Shown: positions 35,989-47,506, counted from the first letter of the stretch. The stretch is 64,000 nt of DNA from Morinoia aosen (GCA_030386875.1 CM059575.1:18810293-18874292); one strand, 5' to 3'. A program made the numbers and translations. The notes: generated by a model from the letters alone, not told the origin.

Positions 35989-36545
35989 GTCCTAAACTCT
36001 TTGTCAGCAATTAGTTATTGCAGTTTAATATTCAACTCAAATTTGAAGTCAATTTTAATGAACAATTTTGGAATTAGCAATCATTAACTGGATGATGCCT
36101 TCATTTAGCATTTAGCATCATACTAAATAATAAAACTCAAGGTGCCTCCTTAAATTTGAAATTTTTTAAATAAATAATTAAATATGTAAGGTTTTTGTGC
36201 GTAATTTCTCCTGCGATATGATATAACTATAGGAATATCATCGAACACATTAAACTCATTAATCCGTCTCTCATCTTCGCTTTTAAAGGATTCTTAATGA
36301 CCGTATCTGTTATGAGAGTCTTACAATGCTCGTATACAAGAATATTTTAATCACGAGTACTATTAGGATGGATATATTTGTTTGGCATCCATTTCTTGAG
36401 ACTTATTTTAAGAAATTATCGAATACCGTCATTTTGAACGGGTCGTGTGCACTAATTTATGCCTTTTAAGCTTGTGACTACTGATCGGTCAGCAGCAATA
36501 TAAAAATTCTCTCCGTGACCACCGGTGGCACACGTTGCGGTCAGA
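35989..36545 (-). mobile_element. TTAA-flanked MITE copy 2, itself interrupted
   Basis: On the minus strand the two halves of the MITE seen at 25164 and 61568 are both here. The right half is at about 35993-36127 (forward text CATTAACTGGATGATGCC and TTCATTTAGCATTTAGC). The left half is at about 36476-36544 (CGGTCAGCAGCAATAT, GTGACCACCGGTGG, CACACGTTG). The MITE sits at a site that in the other repeat-A copies reads CCTTAAGAGCGTGAC; here CC-TAAA precedes it and TCAA-GAGCGTGAC follows it, two decayed copies of TTAA. About 335 bp of inverted repeat A split the MITE. Confidence 0.7.
36128..36459 (-). repeat. dispersed repeat A copy 2, inserted in the MITE
   Basis: Read on the minus strand, this copy begins TAGTGCACACGACCCG, passes TATCCATCCTAATAGTACTC and GATACGGTCATTAAGAATCC, then AGGAGAAATTACGC, and ends GGAGGCACCTTGAGTTTTATT. 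All blocks occur in the same order in copies 1 and 3. It interrupts the MITE and is therefore the youngest of the three layers. Confidence 0.7.
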
Positions 36546-38919
36546 GTGTCAAGAGCGTGACAGAGAGATGAACCAACTAACCAAGCAACCAAACAACAAC
36601 TGTGTATGAGTGTAGACATGTGCCATTGTAAAAACATAAGACAAATTGAGCATTAAATAAATAAATAAATTGATTAATTATTCATTTATTTAAAGAGACA
36701 CCAGACATTTTATTATGAAAGAAAAATCAGAGTATGCCAACAATTATTCAGTTTTCTTGTTCAGATTGTACGGAGTTTGCGCAGCAAACGAGTTGACTAA
36801 ATGCACCAACAAAATTAGTGCATGAAAAGAAACAGCATGGCATTGGAATGGAAGTGTTTTTTTTTAAATGCCCATGAAATTGGATTCACAGAAAGCAAAA
36901 ACTTTCACGAATTGAAAATTTCAAAAGATTTGCAAGTAAGTTACTAACGCATAATTTTACGTTTGTCGCAAGCTGACTTCCTCGGTTCTCTCATTCGAAG
37001 CAGCCATTTTATAGGAGAGGGCTCGACACACAAATGGAAATTCGTCAATATTGAGCTCAGACTGCAACAAAATTCAGACGCCCACAGTGCATATATAAAG
37101 AAAACCAGATAAAGTGTATGCAGTCTTTTTCCGCCATCGAGTAAAAAGTGCGTTTCTCCACGGAAAAAGTCAATTCACTGGTAGACGTCCAAAACTGAGT
37201 TCCTCGCCATTGTTGCTGCTTGTTAACAGATATCGCCGGTGGGATACACTCTGTCTCACATGGAATCAAATTTATTGATAAAAAATTTGATTTGCTGAAA
37301 AAATGAGTTAAATTCAAATGAATTAGGCAAACGACCAATTAAATATTTCAAAAATAAGATGATATGTTTCATCTTACTTCAAATTCAGGGAGTTGGTGTA
37401 CTTCAAATATCTTCAACTCCTTCCCTAGGGAAGTTGGTTAAAGCTAATGCAGGAAATTATCCCTTCATCATTTCGGCTCAGACTTTTTTTACAACGAACA
37501 AAGCGGCTGAAGAGGGTGGTTTTGCCCGTTGCCCAGTATGTCTGAAACGAATTAACTGGCTTATTTAAAACAGCTGTCAGTTTATTTTTACAAACATCTA
37601 AAGAAGACTCAACTGAGAAAGATACTGTTCAGTTGCGAATGACGCCGTACAACATATGCATGATGGAGGGTTTGATTCATCACACTCCTGCTTGCATCTT
37701 CTATAAAAACTCGTACTGTTGCTGTTTGCCTCAAGATACAAACTAAAATAGTCAAGTGTCTCATACAAGAATACAGCGGGCATGGAAAATTAAATTAGCT
37801 CAGTCAAATCTCGTACCAAACAAAAAAAAGTGTTGAAATTATAGTTTAGGTGGTCGTAAGCTTCGAGACAAACACTGTACATACGACTTTTGTTTTTTAA
37901 TTGTTATATTTATCATCCTGCGAAAATCAAGACCTATGTTTAGTAGATTTTTTTTCATGCAAGATGTACCTGCAACACTTCAGTTGTGTAGAACTGAAAG
38001 TTTGGTCGAGTTGTTCGATACGTGCGGGCTTGATCAACTTCAGAAATTTTCATTTCCTTTATAAAAATTGGAATAGTGAAACCCCTTTTTCCCTCAGAAT
38101 TTTTTGCAAAAGATATTTCTGAAGGCTTGAAAGTTTTCATTAAAATAGATGATTTTCTGTACGTAAGATTTAGAGATGTCACCTGAAAATATTTGCAAAA
38201 CGACCATTTCTTATGAGAAGTCAATTTAGTCCCACATAACTTCACTACAACCTTAGCCTACCAGCACAAATTTCGGATCAAATGTTGTACAGTTGCACAA
38301 ACAAAGAGTAAGGGTGCAAACACGAGTGTGGCATCAACTTTCACCTCTAAACCGAAAAGGATCTGTTTCCAAAATGCAACTGCAACTCCAGCTGCTTTCA
38401 GATTTTTTTTCCCAATGTCAGCTAAACCGTTTTCGACTGTCATCATTTCCATAAGTATTATTACCATATTTTAAGCCCATGGAAGTATTTTATTTCTTGC
38501 CACTTGTTATATTTTCTCGATCATCTCGTTTGTTTGGAAAAAATTAAAACACAAAAAAAAATTATAAATATATCAAAGCGAGATGGGCAGAAAGGACGCC
38601 AAAACGATCTCGAACATCCTCAGCGTTGGCAGTACACCGACTTGCATCAACGCCTACCTCTCCATCCTCTCCATCTCCATCTCATCCTACCCTGTTCCAT
38701 TTAAATCTTCGTTTCTTTGCAAAACTTAGACGTACTTGTCACCACAGGAAGATTCGCTACTTATTCTTCTTTATTATTAATATTAAATGATCAATGTTGA
38801 TTAAAAGTATGGCTAAATAAGAAGGGATAGTTTGGTTACAATTTTTAGTAAGCCATGTCATTATACGAATCTTGCTTGTTAACGTTTTGTATACGGCGAT
38901 TGGTATTGTCAAATTTATG

Positions 38920-39480
38920 CAGGTTGGCCCATAAGTAAGGTACCTTTTTAAACTGTTATAGCTATAAAACTAAAAATGGTGAAGAGATTTGGTTAGTTCA
39001 GAATGAAAGAAGAAATTTCAAAGCTGAATATAAATTTATAAATGAAATAATAAAATACGTTTAATTATGGAATATAATATCTTTTGAATGACCTCTATTA
39101 TCAGTCAAACAACGCCATGTTTTTTCATAGGTGCTGTTCATTACTTTCCTTAATGTCTCTCGTGAAATGTTGTTAATCTTTTGAATGATGTTTAGTTTCA
39201 ATTGCTGTAAAGTATAAGGTATTTCAATGTACACATTTTCTTTTAGGTATCCCTAGAGAAAGAAATCAGTAGCACTTAGATCTGGAAATCGAGGCGACCA
39301 CAATATATCACCAAAACTAAAAACCATTTTGTTTAGAAAAATTGTTTTAAAATTTCAATTGTTTCTATGTTTTGATTTTGAAAACTTTTCATTCATTTTG
39401 AACTAACGAAATCTGTTTACCACTCGTAGTTTTATAGATATAATAGTTTCAAAAAGGTACCTTAATTATGGGTCACCCTG
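38920..39480 (-). mobile_element. short Tc1/mariner-type element with transposase remnant
   Basis: Inverted terminal repeats of about 90 bp bound a 561-bp element. The left starts CAGGTTGGCCCATAAGTAAG and continues GTACCTTTTTAAACT. The right, read inward, starts CAGGGTGACCCATAATTAAG and continues GTACCTTTTTGAAACT; both then reach ATAAAACTA and GTTAGTTCA. TA follows the right end and TG (a mutated TA) precedes the left. The interior holds only the transposase C-terminus (39061-39327). A full element would be more than twice as long, so this is an internally deleted derivative that probably moved with borrowed transposase. Confidence 0.85.
39061..39327 (-). pseudogene. IS630/Tc1/mariner transposase, C-terminal remnant
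   Basis: The minus strand encodes about 89 residues starting MVFSFGDILWSPRFPDLSAT. This is the family signature G-D-x-x-W-x-P-R-x-P-D-L-x-x-x-D-F-F-L, in which the D of TDFFL is the third catalytic acidic residue. It continues GYLKENVYIEIPYTLQQLK and ends NRGHSKDIIFHN before TAA, the usual C-terminus (N-G-H-x-x-D-x-I-F-x). The conserved tryptophan codon after DFFL (TGG) has become TAG, the only stop in the stretch. The N-terminal DNA-binding region and the first two catalytic aspartates are missing. The frame is otherwise intact, so the copy is moderately young or its parent was active recently. Confidence 0.9.
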
Positions 39481-39484
39481 TACA

Positions 39485-39990
39485 AGGACTGGTGTACGCG
39501 GCCCGTCAAAAATGACAGGTTTCGATATCTTCCTTAAATAAATTTTCCAGACGTGGATGAGGACAAACATATCCATCCTAATAGTACTCGCGATTGGAAT
39601 ATTCTTGTACTTGTGCACTGGTGAAATTCCTCACAAATACGGTCATGAGGCATCCTTAAAAACGTCACAGACACACGCACCAACCAACCAAGGAACAAAT
39701 GCGTATTATTATTTAATTTAATAATTATTAGCCAGGAAGTTTTTGAAAAAGTGGCTATATCATTTTAATCGTGATAAGCTGCATTTTCCTAACAACAGAT
39801 TTAATTTTCAAGCAAAATTTTCAACTTAATCAAAAGTGAGCAGATGTCAGGTTTTTACATGATTTGGATGTTATTCATGAGAGCAATCAAGCATGCAGAT
39901 CCCCATTTTTATAACATAGGAGAAATTGCGCCCGAAAAAATTTATATGTATTTATAAATTTATGGAGACACCTGACGTTTTATTGTATAG
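39485..39990 (+). repeat. dispersed repeat A copy 3 with internal extra segment
   Basis: It starts immediately after the mariner-type element: GTGTACGCGGCCCGTC, AAAAATGACAGG, ACATATCCATCCTAATAGTA, ATACGGTCATGAGG, CACCAACCAACCAAGG. After about 200 bp of extra sequence (39702-39905) it resumes with ACATAGGAGAAATTGCGC and ends GGAGACACCTGACGTTTTATTG. Block order agrees with copies 1 and 2. Confidence 0.65.
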
Positions 39991-39999
39991 TGTTCATGA

Positions 40000-40085
40000 T
40001 AATTACCATTAAGTGAATCCTTAAGAGCGTGACAGAGAGACGGACCAACCAACCATTCAACCAACCAAGCAAGTCCATGTCTATT
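40000..40085 (+). repeat. dispersed repeat A, partial copy 4
   Basis: ACCATTAAGTGAATCCTTAAG, GAGCGTGACAGAGAGACGG, ACCAACCAACCATTC correspond to the middle of the family and preserve the empty TTAA target that copy 1 shows occupied by the MITE. The 5' and 3' parts are not recognisable. Confidence 0.55.
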
Positions 40086-41380
40086 ATTATCTGTACAGTA
40101 TGTGGGACGAGCAAAGGGAGTGCCCTCGCTTCGCCATCGCCAGCCTTGCTGCTTCAAGCTTTGCTTTAGCTATCAACAGTGTGTCATTGCCTGAGTGACA
40201 ATTCAGGATGCAATACCTCCCTTCATTTTTAAATTTTTACATTAAAGCAAAATTTATCAAGCACTTGTCATTACTCATCCAAAACAATATTTGTTTTTAT
40301 AACACCTCAGTCTGAAGAAACCCTTGTATTTAATATTGAATAGTAGCAGTGAAGCTGGAATCTTGAATCTGCGAATTATCTTCTATGGTAAATGGGAAAT
40401 GAAATCGATTATAAAATCAAGCAGTTGACGTGTGAGTTGGAGGCAGTATTTACATTTGTAATGATATCCGAAAAACAAAGTGCTGTACTCTGTCTCAAAA
40501 GAAAAATTATGCCTTAAAATTAAAAAAGAAAATCATGACCTTACCCAAACAAAAGTGAAACCAGACTCAATGCACTTGCCTCCGAACGCTCGTGGCGTAA
40601 CGCGCTCCTCACAAAACTCACAAGACAACGCGCGTGATACGTTCCTCTACATCGCAGAGAAGACTTCGTGGCAAAGAAAATCTGTGATCCTAATCGAAGT
40701 CGTAGAAGATAACCTGAAAGTGTGAATTTCTTCATAACGATATTATGCGGTATATGAGAAGCAGAGAGAAAGACATGTCCTAGACTCGCCAAGTAATGCC
40801 AGAGTAACGAGAACATCTTTTTTGGTTATTTGATTTGGACCACATGACTTCCGACGGTGAAGGAATTTGGGCCCCCGGACGCTGCAGTTCCTAATTCAGG
40901 CAAAAACTTCGGAAACAAAGCACGGGTTCTGAAGAATGCCCAGCTTTAATAGACCTGAAGCGCTCAAAGTGAAGCAACGCAGCCTAATGTTTGTTCTCGT
41001 TACCGCGGTTGGCGAATTAACAGAACAGGATCAGGGCGCTCGTCATTTTTAGTTTCATTTCGAGGGGTCGATTTTCAATTACGAGAAACAAGAGGCAATT
41101 GCAGCTGCATGCAGCCTGGGCTGGGCAGGAGGGGAGGGAGGAGATGAAGAGCAGGAGACATGACGAGGGCCACGCAATTGGAAATTAAAGGCCACAAATT
41201 TCGCAAGTGATCTGCAAAAAAAAAATTTTAAACCTAGAAATGACTCATATTATTGTGGACCAAATGCCTCGAAAGACATGGTCTATGATTGAGAAATCGC
41301 TTTTTTAGTATGGCTTTCGTATTTTCCTGATTAATTCTTGGAATTTATACACTGAACGGATGATTTTTTCCACGCCCGGA

Positions 41381-41404
41381 CGAGTCTCACATAACTGAGA
41401 CTCG
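41381..41404. other. perfect hairpin, 9-bp stem
   Basis: CGAGTCTCA, loop CATAAC, TGAGACTCG. It lies about 10 bases outside the terminal repeat of the adjoining mariner-type fossil, so it belongs to the target DNA or to another element. Confidence 0.7.
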
Positions 41405-41412
41405 ACCATGTA

Positions 41413-42200
41413 CAGGAAGGCCCATGAGAAGCTCACCCTTTTTGAGACTTGATAACAAGAAAACCGTGATATACAATGAGTTTGGGATCATTTAAAACGG
41501 TGTAGTAAAGTTAAGAATTTTATGTACTGGTCGAGTATTGAATATAACATTTTTTAGATGACCACCATTTCTGTTCATGCAAACTTGCGCTCTTGCAATG
41601 GCACAGTTCATTACGCTACCTATAAGACCTCTGAAATTATTTCCGTAAACTCTGAAAAATATTTCATTTTACGCTTTGTAACGTATAAAATTTGCTGATG
41701 TAAACTATTTCCTTCAAATATCTTCAAAGGAAGAAATCATATGCCTTCAAAAATGGGGGTTGAAGCGGCCACAATACTTCATCCAAACGTGAAATTAATC
41801 GATGTGGAAAAATTGTCTTGAGCAAATAACCTTTGTTCCTCTGGCTTTATGAGGTGTAGATATATCTCGTAGCAACCTAGTGTTCTCTCAATTCATATTT
41901 TCCAATTCAGGTAGTTACTATTATCGAATCATCAGCCTACACCTTGTTCCATCAACAGTCACTGCATCAATACCAGCATCTTCAGAAAAAATGCGGATTA
42001 ATGAACTTGGAAAATGTGATATCGCTGCATAAATTAATTTCAGCTGAGTTAAGAGTATGCTGAAAAAAATTCTACGATTCTTGAACGACCAGAATAATAA
42101 ATTTTGTGTATTAGCTTCACCATCAAGATAGAAATAATCTTCATCGACATGATTACGTTTGGTATGAAATATTCCTTTTCTGTAGGTCGCAGAAATGGGC
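41413..42200 (-). mobile_element. older relative of the 38.9-kb element, one end preserved
   Basis: The end at 41413 reads CAGGAAGGCCCATGAGAAG then CTCACCCTTTTTGAGACTT, clearly the same terminal repeat as at 38920 (CAGG-GGCCCAT-AG, ACC-TTTTT-AACT), and is preceded by the dinucleotide TA. The transposase core follows on the minus strand up to about 42170. I could not find the opposite terminal repeat, so the other end is deleted or decayed beyond recognition. Confidence 0.75.
41538..42170 (-). pseudogene. IS630/Tc1/mariner transposase, catalytic-core remnant
   Basis: Minus-strand fragments in family order: VDEDYFYLDGEANTQNLLFW (matching the D-E-x-x-F-x-L-D-G-x-V-N-x-Q-N block with the first catalytic D, about 42150), then FSEDAGIDAVTVDGTRCRLM (F-E-D-x-x-G-x-A-V-T-V-x-G), then FPHRLISRLDEVLWPLQPP (F-P-x-R-x-I-S-R), KAYDFFL with the third catalytic acid, RYLKEIVYI, and finally NRNGGHLKNVIFN at the C-terminus (about 41540). 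The fragments lie in more than one frame and contain several stops; the conserved W after DFFL is again a stop codon (TGA), and the middle catalytic block is the least recognisable. Much more decayed than the copy at 39.1 kb. Confidence 0.85.
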
Positions 42201-42967
42201 GTGCAAAATTTCTCCTCTTTTGTTAGTCTGCATGCTGGAGCTCTCTCTCGTGTCAGCTCAATTTTATGAGGATGTTAATATTACTTTTATTAAATGCGTT
42301 GCGGTGATGTTCGAGACATCTTTGACTGAGTTGTACAATTCCTCGTCAAAGTTGTGGACAGAGAAGCGGCACTCTTTGAGACGAGCTGAATTGGGGCATT
42401 ATTTTGCGGTCTGTCACAATGCTGTTTGTCTGATACAGATCTGGATTCTTTGAATTTAGAGACCTTAAATTCTATGCTGTTTTTACCCAGACTTCTGTAG
42501 CTACAAAAAAGCTTCCTTCAATATCATTACACGGTAAGAAATGCAATATAATACTAGAAGTAACGCTCGACAAATTTAGTTCGCAGCTCTTTTATGAAAC
42601 TCACATTTTTATGGGATAAAGTTTGCAATTAGTAAAGGATCCATGTTATGATTGTAGGTAGATTAGAAACCACAATTGGTTAACTTTAAATTACTTGTAT
42701 CATTTTAAGTTATCCTAAACTCTTCATGTTTCATAGTTTTCTTAGTATAGATTTTCAAGAATAGAGAGTTACTTATGTCGAGTCCCCCTATCGGTACGCA
42801 GTTCTGGCAGGCATTGCGACCACAAATAATTTTTTAGTCTCTCCCTGCAGGGAAAGAATGCAATAATGGGAGCTTATTTTAATAACTAAGACGATTAAGT
42901 CAACATCTCTTGGTTGCCTAGTTCCCGTGGAGCAAAACAAGGAAACATTTATCAAGTATCATTCGCT

Positions 42968-43060
42968 TTTATTTGTAGATAGCTGGTAGCTTTTATTTAT
43001 AGAATATTTTATTTGTAGATCTTTTTTATTTTATTTTATAGCTTTTATTCGTAGAATCGC
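42968..43060. repeat. imperfect TTTTATTTGTAGA repeat
   Basis: TTTTATTTGTAGA, TTTTATTTATAGA, TTTTATTTGTAGA, then TTTTATTTTATAG and TTTTATTCGTAGA occur in close succession. Confidence 0.7.
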
Positions 43061-43099
43061 TCTAGCTGGAGGCGATTTTCTCTGTTTGGTATAGGGGAA

Positions 43100-43275
43100 A
43101 AATTCCAATTACAATGCCCCACTCTACCCAGGTGTCTGAAATGGGTACCGGTCTTGACCGGGGGAAAGCGTCATGGCGTCCTGGTGTTAGTTATAGGGCA
43201 TTTGAAAATCCAATGCACAAGGTGATTTGTATCGGGCTTGAAATTGGAAATAAAGCATTCGTAAATGCCGTTGTT
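43100..43275 (+). repeat. possible SINE
   Basis: AAATGGGTACCGGTCTTGAC followed by CGGGGGAAAGCGTCATGGCG and CCTGGTGTTAG, then a tail with GGAAATAAAGCATTCG, resembles the conserved central block and 3' end of SINEs seen in several invertebrates. This is from memory of similar text; there is no second copy in the window to confirm it. Confidence 0.3.
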
Positions 43276-46200
43276 TAGAGTTGTGTTCCCTTTACTGAGG
43301 GTGCATCAGCGCATCTAAAATCGGTTCGAAAGTTGCATTATTGATAAAGTCTTTTAGAGCTATTCCATTGGAACACAACTGGTTTCACTGCGCTACAATC
43401 TAAGTAACCATTACCACAATCCTTCAGTGCCACTTGATGAGTTTGAATCTGCAAGTATTCTGTACACTTCTCTACGTTCATCTCATTGCATTCTGTACCG
43501 TGCACCCAACGCTATAGCATTTTATTCATCTAATGAAGTGCCTTTAAACTTCACTCAAAAATGGTACACATAGCTCTTTTCGTTCCATTTGTTTAACTTA
43601 TTGAATATTTTGTAAATTCTGATTCCTTTTTACCCATAATAATTTAATGAACATTGGGGAAGAAATGAGTGCTTCAAGTTAGAGTTCTCTTTCTGATCAA
43701 CTTTACTCCCACTCGGTCATACAGCTCTTATACCCTTCTTCCTTTATCTTTACTCCCTCCACCTTCAGTTCTCTTTCCTCCCTCCAGACTCTCCCTCCCT
43801 TTCTCGTCCCTCCGTCACTCCTCCCGCTCCCCTCCCTACTCAGCGTAATTATGAACTGAGAAGCTTTCTCGATTTCACGAGGAGCTCTCATTTGCCTCAT
43901 GTGCGCTGCTTGCGCTTTATTGCAGTTCTAATTCTTGCTGGAGGGCTGCAGCTGCGTGATCAGCGCCGCAGCCGTAGCTTCTGCACTCTCGCTGTACATC
44001 ACCATTTCGCATCTGCAACATCGGTTACTCTCAGTTCCTCTGGTCGCTGTTCAGGCCCTCGCGAAGGTATCGCCACGCTAATGCTATCACTTTACGATTT
44101 CTTCATCAAAAACATAAAAATCATCTGTGTATTCGCTGCATGAACTTGTTTGCTGGTTTTTCATGCAGGCAAACCAGGGACATCACATCACAAAATCACA
44201 TCACATTGTAGAAAAATAGCAATAACGTCAATTCAACTGTCCACACCATATCCGAGTATCTAAGTCTGTAGATGAGCAAATCGAGCATTTCTTGATTTTC
44301 ACAAATATTGAAAGTCGGTGGCGCCAGGAGAAGCTCCACGAAGGCAAGCTCGTCACGACCAAAAAGCTAGCACCAAATTGGCATCGTCGCTGTTATTCAT
44401 CACCTTTTTTATATTTCCTTTGCCATGAATATGGGCGTGAGGTCTTTTTTTATTTCCTACTCCTACTCTCAACTCAGTTTTATTACATAAGCTTTTCAGA
44501 ATGTTAACACATATTTCCACAGCGAGCCGTACAAAATTACTCAATGCTTTGTCTCAAAACTCTGGTATGGCTCCGGTCCACAGCAGGGAAGTACAATAGC
44601 GAACAATTTTCAGCGTCGCAATTCTAAGTTTTCTGATAAATTCATTTGAAACACGAGGCGGCACAGCCATTGCGCTGTCTGGCTCTGCAGCCTCTTAACT
44701 TTGGAGGCTTAGAGGGATTCCCGTTAGATGGGAAAGAGCGTTCTGCGTTGCAAAATAGCGGGATCCCCGGTACAGGGAAAGAGAGCTCGTACAGTAGCAA
44801 CGTCGAGATTCATGGCAGAAAAAAGGGCTGAATGAATTTGCAGGCTTCGGGAAATTACTCAAAAGAATGTCATTGGAAGGTTTTGCATCAAGTAAGGGAG
44901 AGATTATTTAATTTAATGAAGATTAATAGCGAATTAGAGATAAGTGATACATCCGTCGTAAAAATTCAAGGTCGAAATAATGAAAAGGTTGAATCGTGAG
45001 AAAATCACGAATACTATTAGGGTTACTTATGTGTTGATGGCTGTAATAGTCTGTGAGCGTTGTCTTGTGGGAAATGCAGGAATTTTTCAGCCCAAGTTTC
45101 ATGCAATGTAGAGATCGTGACAAGAGATGTACCAAACTCTCTACTTAAAACGCTTGACGAGGCTCATAGGCCTACATTTCACATGGGTTCATTGTCCAAT
45201 ATACGTTTTTGAGTTACTAGAAACTTCGAACTTGGTACCGGATAAAGTTTTGAATTTTCGTTTCATTTATTATCATGTCACAGATAACTCATTACCGATA
45301 TGTTAACTGATGAACCCTAAATGTTTCACCTTAACTTTTTTAATACATAATTTTCAGTATATGTAGCTACTTATTTTAGTCTTACGAAAAGAACACTGTC
45401 AAATAACAAATTTATTTCAGCCACAGGTAACCGAAGTGCTGCACCGTGGCACAGAACGCTGTAATTTTGTACGCTCAAATTTAGTTTTTTTCTCTACAGT
45501 AGAAAATTCTATCTACATTAATACCTCGATGTTCTACGGCCCTTAAATTTATTTTTTACCGTTTTGAAATAGTGTGAAATTGGTCAGGCAGCGTTTATTC
45601 AAATAGCATAGTTTGATATTTAAATATATTCCATGAAGAAGTCCTAGCAGCATAAATGAATGTTAAAATATTCGCAAGACAGCTTTTAAACTTTGACTTC
45701 ATAGAAATGCACCATTATATTGTTTTTTTGAGGAGAAATTTACATATAGGTACCCCAATGTAGAGATTCGTGCACGTAAAGTAGGCTTCAAATTTCAGAA
45801 TGCCCAACTTGATGCATGATGAGCGGAATAATTATTATTGCTCAAAAACGACTCTAATTAAAAAACTCAAGTGTCACAGTAAATTTAAGAGATTATAACG
45901 CGTTTGAATTTGCATGTGAGCGCTGCATTTAAAGAATTTTCAAGACATTGATGCACCTCATTTTCATCAATCACCCCTCAGATTTGGCCCAACACTGAGG
46001 TAATTTTCTTCCATTTTGCTTTCTAACAACTGCCTCATTTAAATGGGATCTTCATGGACTGCTTCCGTGGCATACATCTGGAAATGGTAATTTTGTGATG
46101 TTAAGACCTTTAATTACTTGCCTTGCTTGCTCTGTCAGAATATGTGTGTTTCATTTCACGCGTTTCTTGATGGGAAGCCGAGTCGCCGAAGAGGTTCATC

Positions 46201-47473
46201 AGAAAAGTTGCATAAAGCGCGGAATTGAGTCTTTTTAAGAAGCGCTGGGTGAATTACCGCTAGCTCACGTTTGATCTCGGCGCACAGTGTCCTTTGTCGG
46301 ATGGACATATTGTTTTTGATCAGCTTTTTGTTTCATTGCTGCATCAAAATAGTTTGTAAAGGGTTCGTGTAACACAATATGATGAGTAAATTACCCAAAA
46401 ATTTTCATTGTTTTATTAAAAATCCGAAGATGGAAAGCAGATAAACGAATAATTGATAGGTAAAGTGTCAATGAACTCAATGAAATTTGGATAATGAAAT
46501 GAGTTGATCGTTGTGACGACCTCACGATGACACCGCCCATCCTGACTCACGCATCCTCACTTCTGTCCCGTATCGTGAGTACTCAGTGTTTTTTTATCGT
46601 TTAATAGCAGGGTTGAACTTCTATACACTCCTGTAAGTGATGGAAGAGGTTATAAAAATTGTTTTTGAGTTATAAGTTGTAGGATTTTTGACAACTGCGA
46701 AGTTTAACTTAATTGATAACCTCCACGACCCTCAATTCTTAATCAAAACTGATCGCGCTTAGCGGCTTCTGTGCTTTGTGGTACTTTTCATAAATTTCTC
46801 GTTCTGTCGCTTTTTGGGGACTAGTAGATTTCAATTCAGAGAAGAGTTCTGTGCCGGACCCAGGTAACAGACCTCCCTCCAGCCAACTTTGTTTTCTATG
46901 ACCTGAAAAATTTTCTTGTCTGTCGAAGAAAACGAAAAAATTTAGGAATAACTGCATTAATATACGCTCTTCCTTCTACTAAATTAGTTTTGTATTAATA
47001 GTGTAACTTTAATGTAAATAAAACTCTGTAAAATATTCATGAAGTTTTATTAAAGATAAAAAACCTAAGATTTACGGGTTGCCTTAGGTCGTTTGGGTGA
47101 GCTGCTATGGGTAAAAATAATTCATCCTAAATTATAATTTGAAATCAACATCACCGATTCGGTTCTGAACATTTTATAACCCATTTCGCAACGAAAAATG
47201 TGTTAACTAACTCATATTCTACTTAAAACTATTTCAAGACTGAATCTGTTTTGTGTCTAAGTCTTATTTTGTTTTCTATGAATATAAAAAACGCCGAAAT
47301 GAATTAATTTTAGGTTTTTCATCACTTTATGTTATTCTTCACGAATGCTCGCGTGACATCCAATCCAGCTTTGCTTTGCTCACTCCAATTTTAAAGTGAT
47401 ATGATATCAAATTCCATCATCGCAGTTTTATTTCTACCAGAATTAGTCAGGACAGGTGAATATCAACTCCCAA

Positions 47474-47506
47474 AATACTGGCTTTAGTGACACTCCAGCC
47501 AGTATT
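47474..47506. other. hairpin, 10-bp perfect stem
   Basis: AATACTGGCT, 13-base loop, AGCCAGTATT, about 180 bases upstream of the LINE fragment. No function is evident. Confidence 0.65.

Larger units (their letters stand above)
35849..36719 (+). repeat. dispersed repeat A copy 1, interrupted by a MITE
   Basis: Copy 1 of a roughly 320-bp family reads from TAGTGTACCCGACCCG (35849) to TACGGTCATTAAG (about 35985). It resumes at GAGCGTGACAGAGAGATG (about 36545), passes AACCAACTAACCAAGCAACC and an AAAT-rich stretch (36651-36672), and ends at GAGACACCAGACATTTTATT (about 36719). The gap holds TTAA MITE copy 2. The rejoined order is the same as in copy 3 at 39485-39990 and in the partial copy at 40005. 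The element class is uncertain (SINE-like tail, weak inverted ends). Confidence 0.7.

Noticed and set aside
35849-36453. A long inverted-repeat transposon bounded by TAGTG-ACCCG ends
   Set aside because: The arms are better explained as two oppositely oriented copies of dispersed repeat A, because the sequence between and after them is a split MITE and the rest of copy 1.
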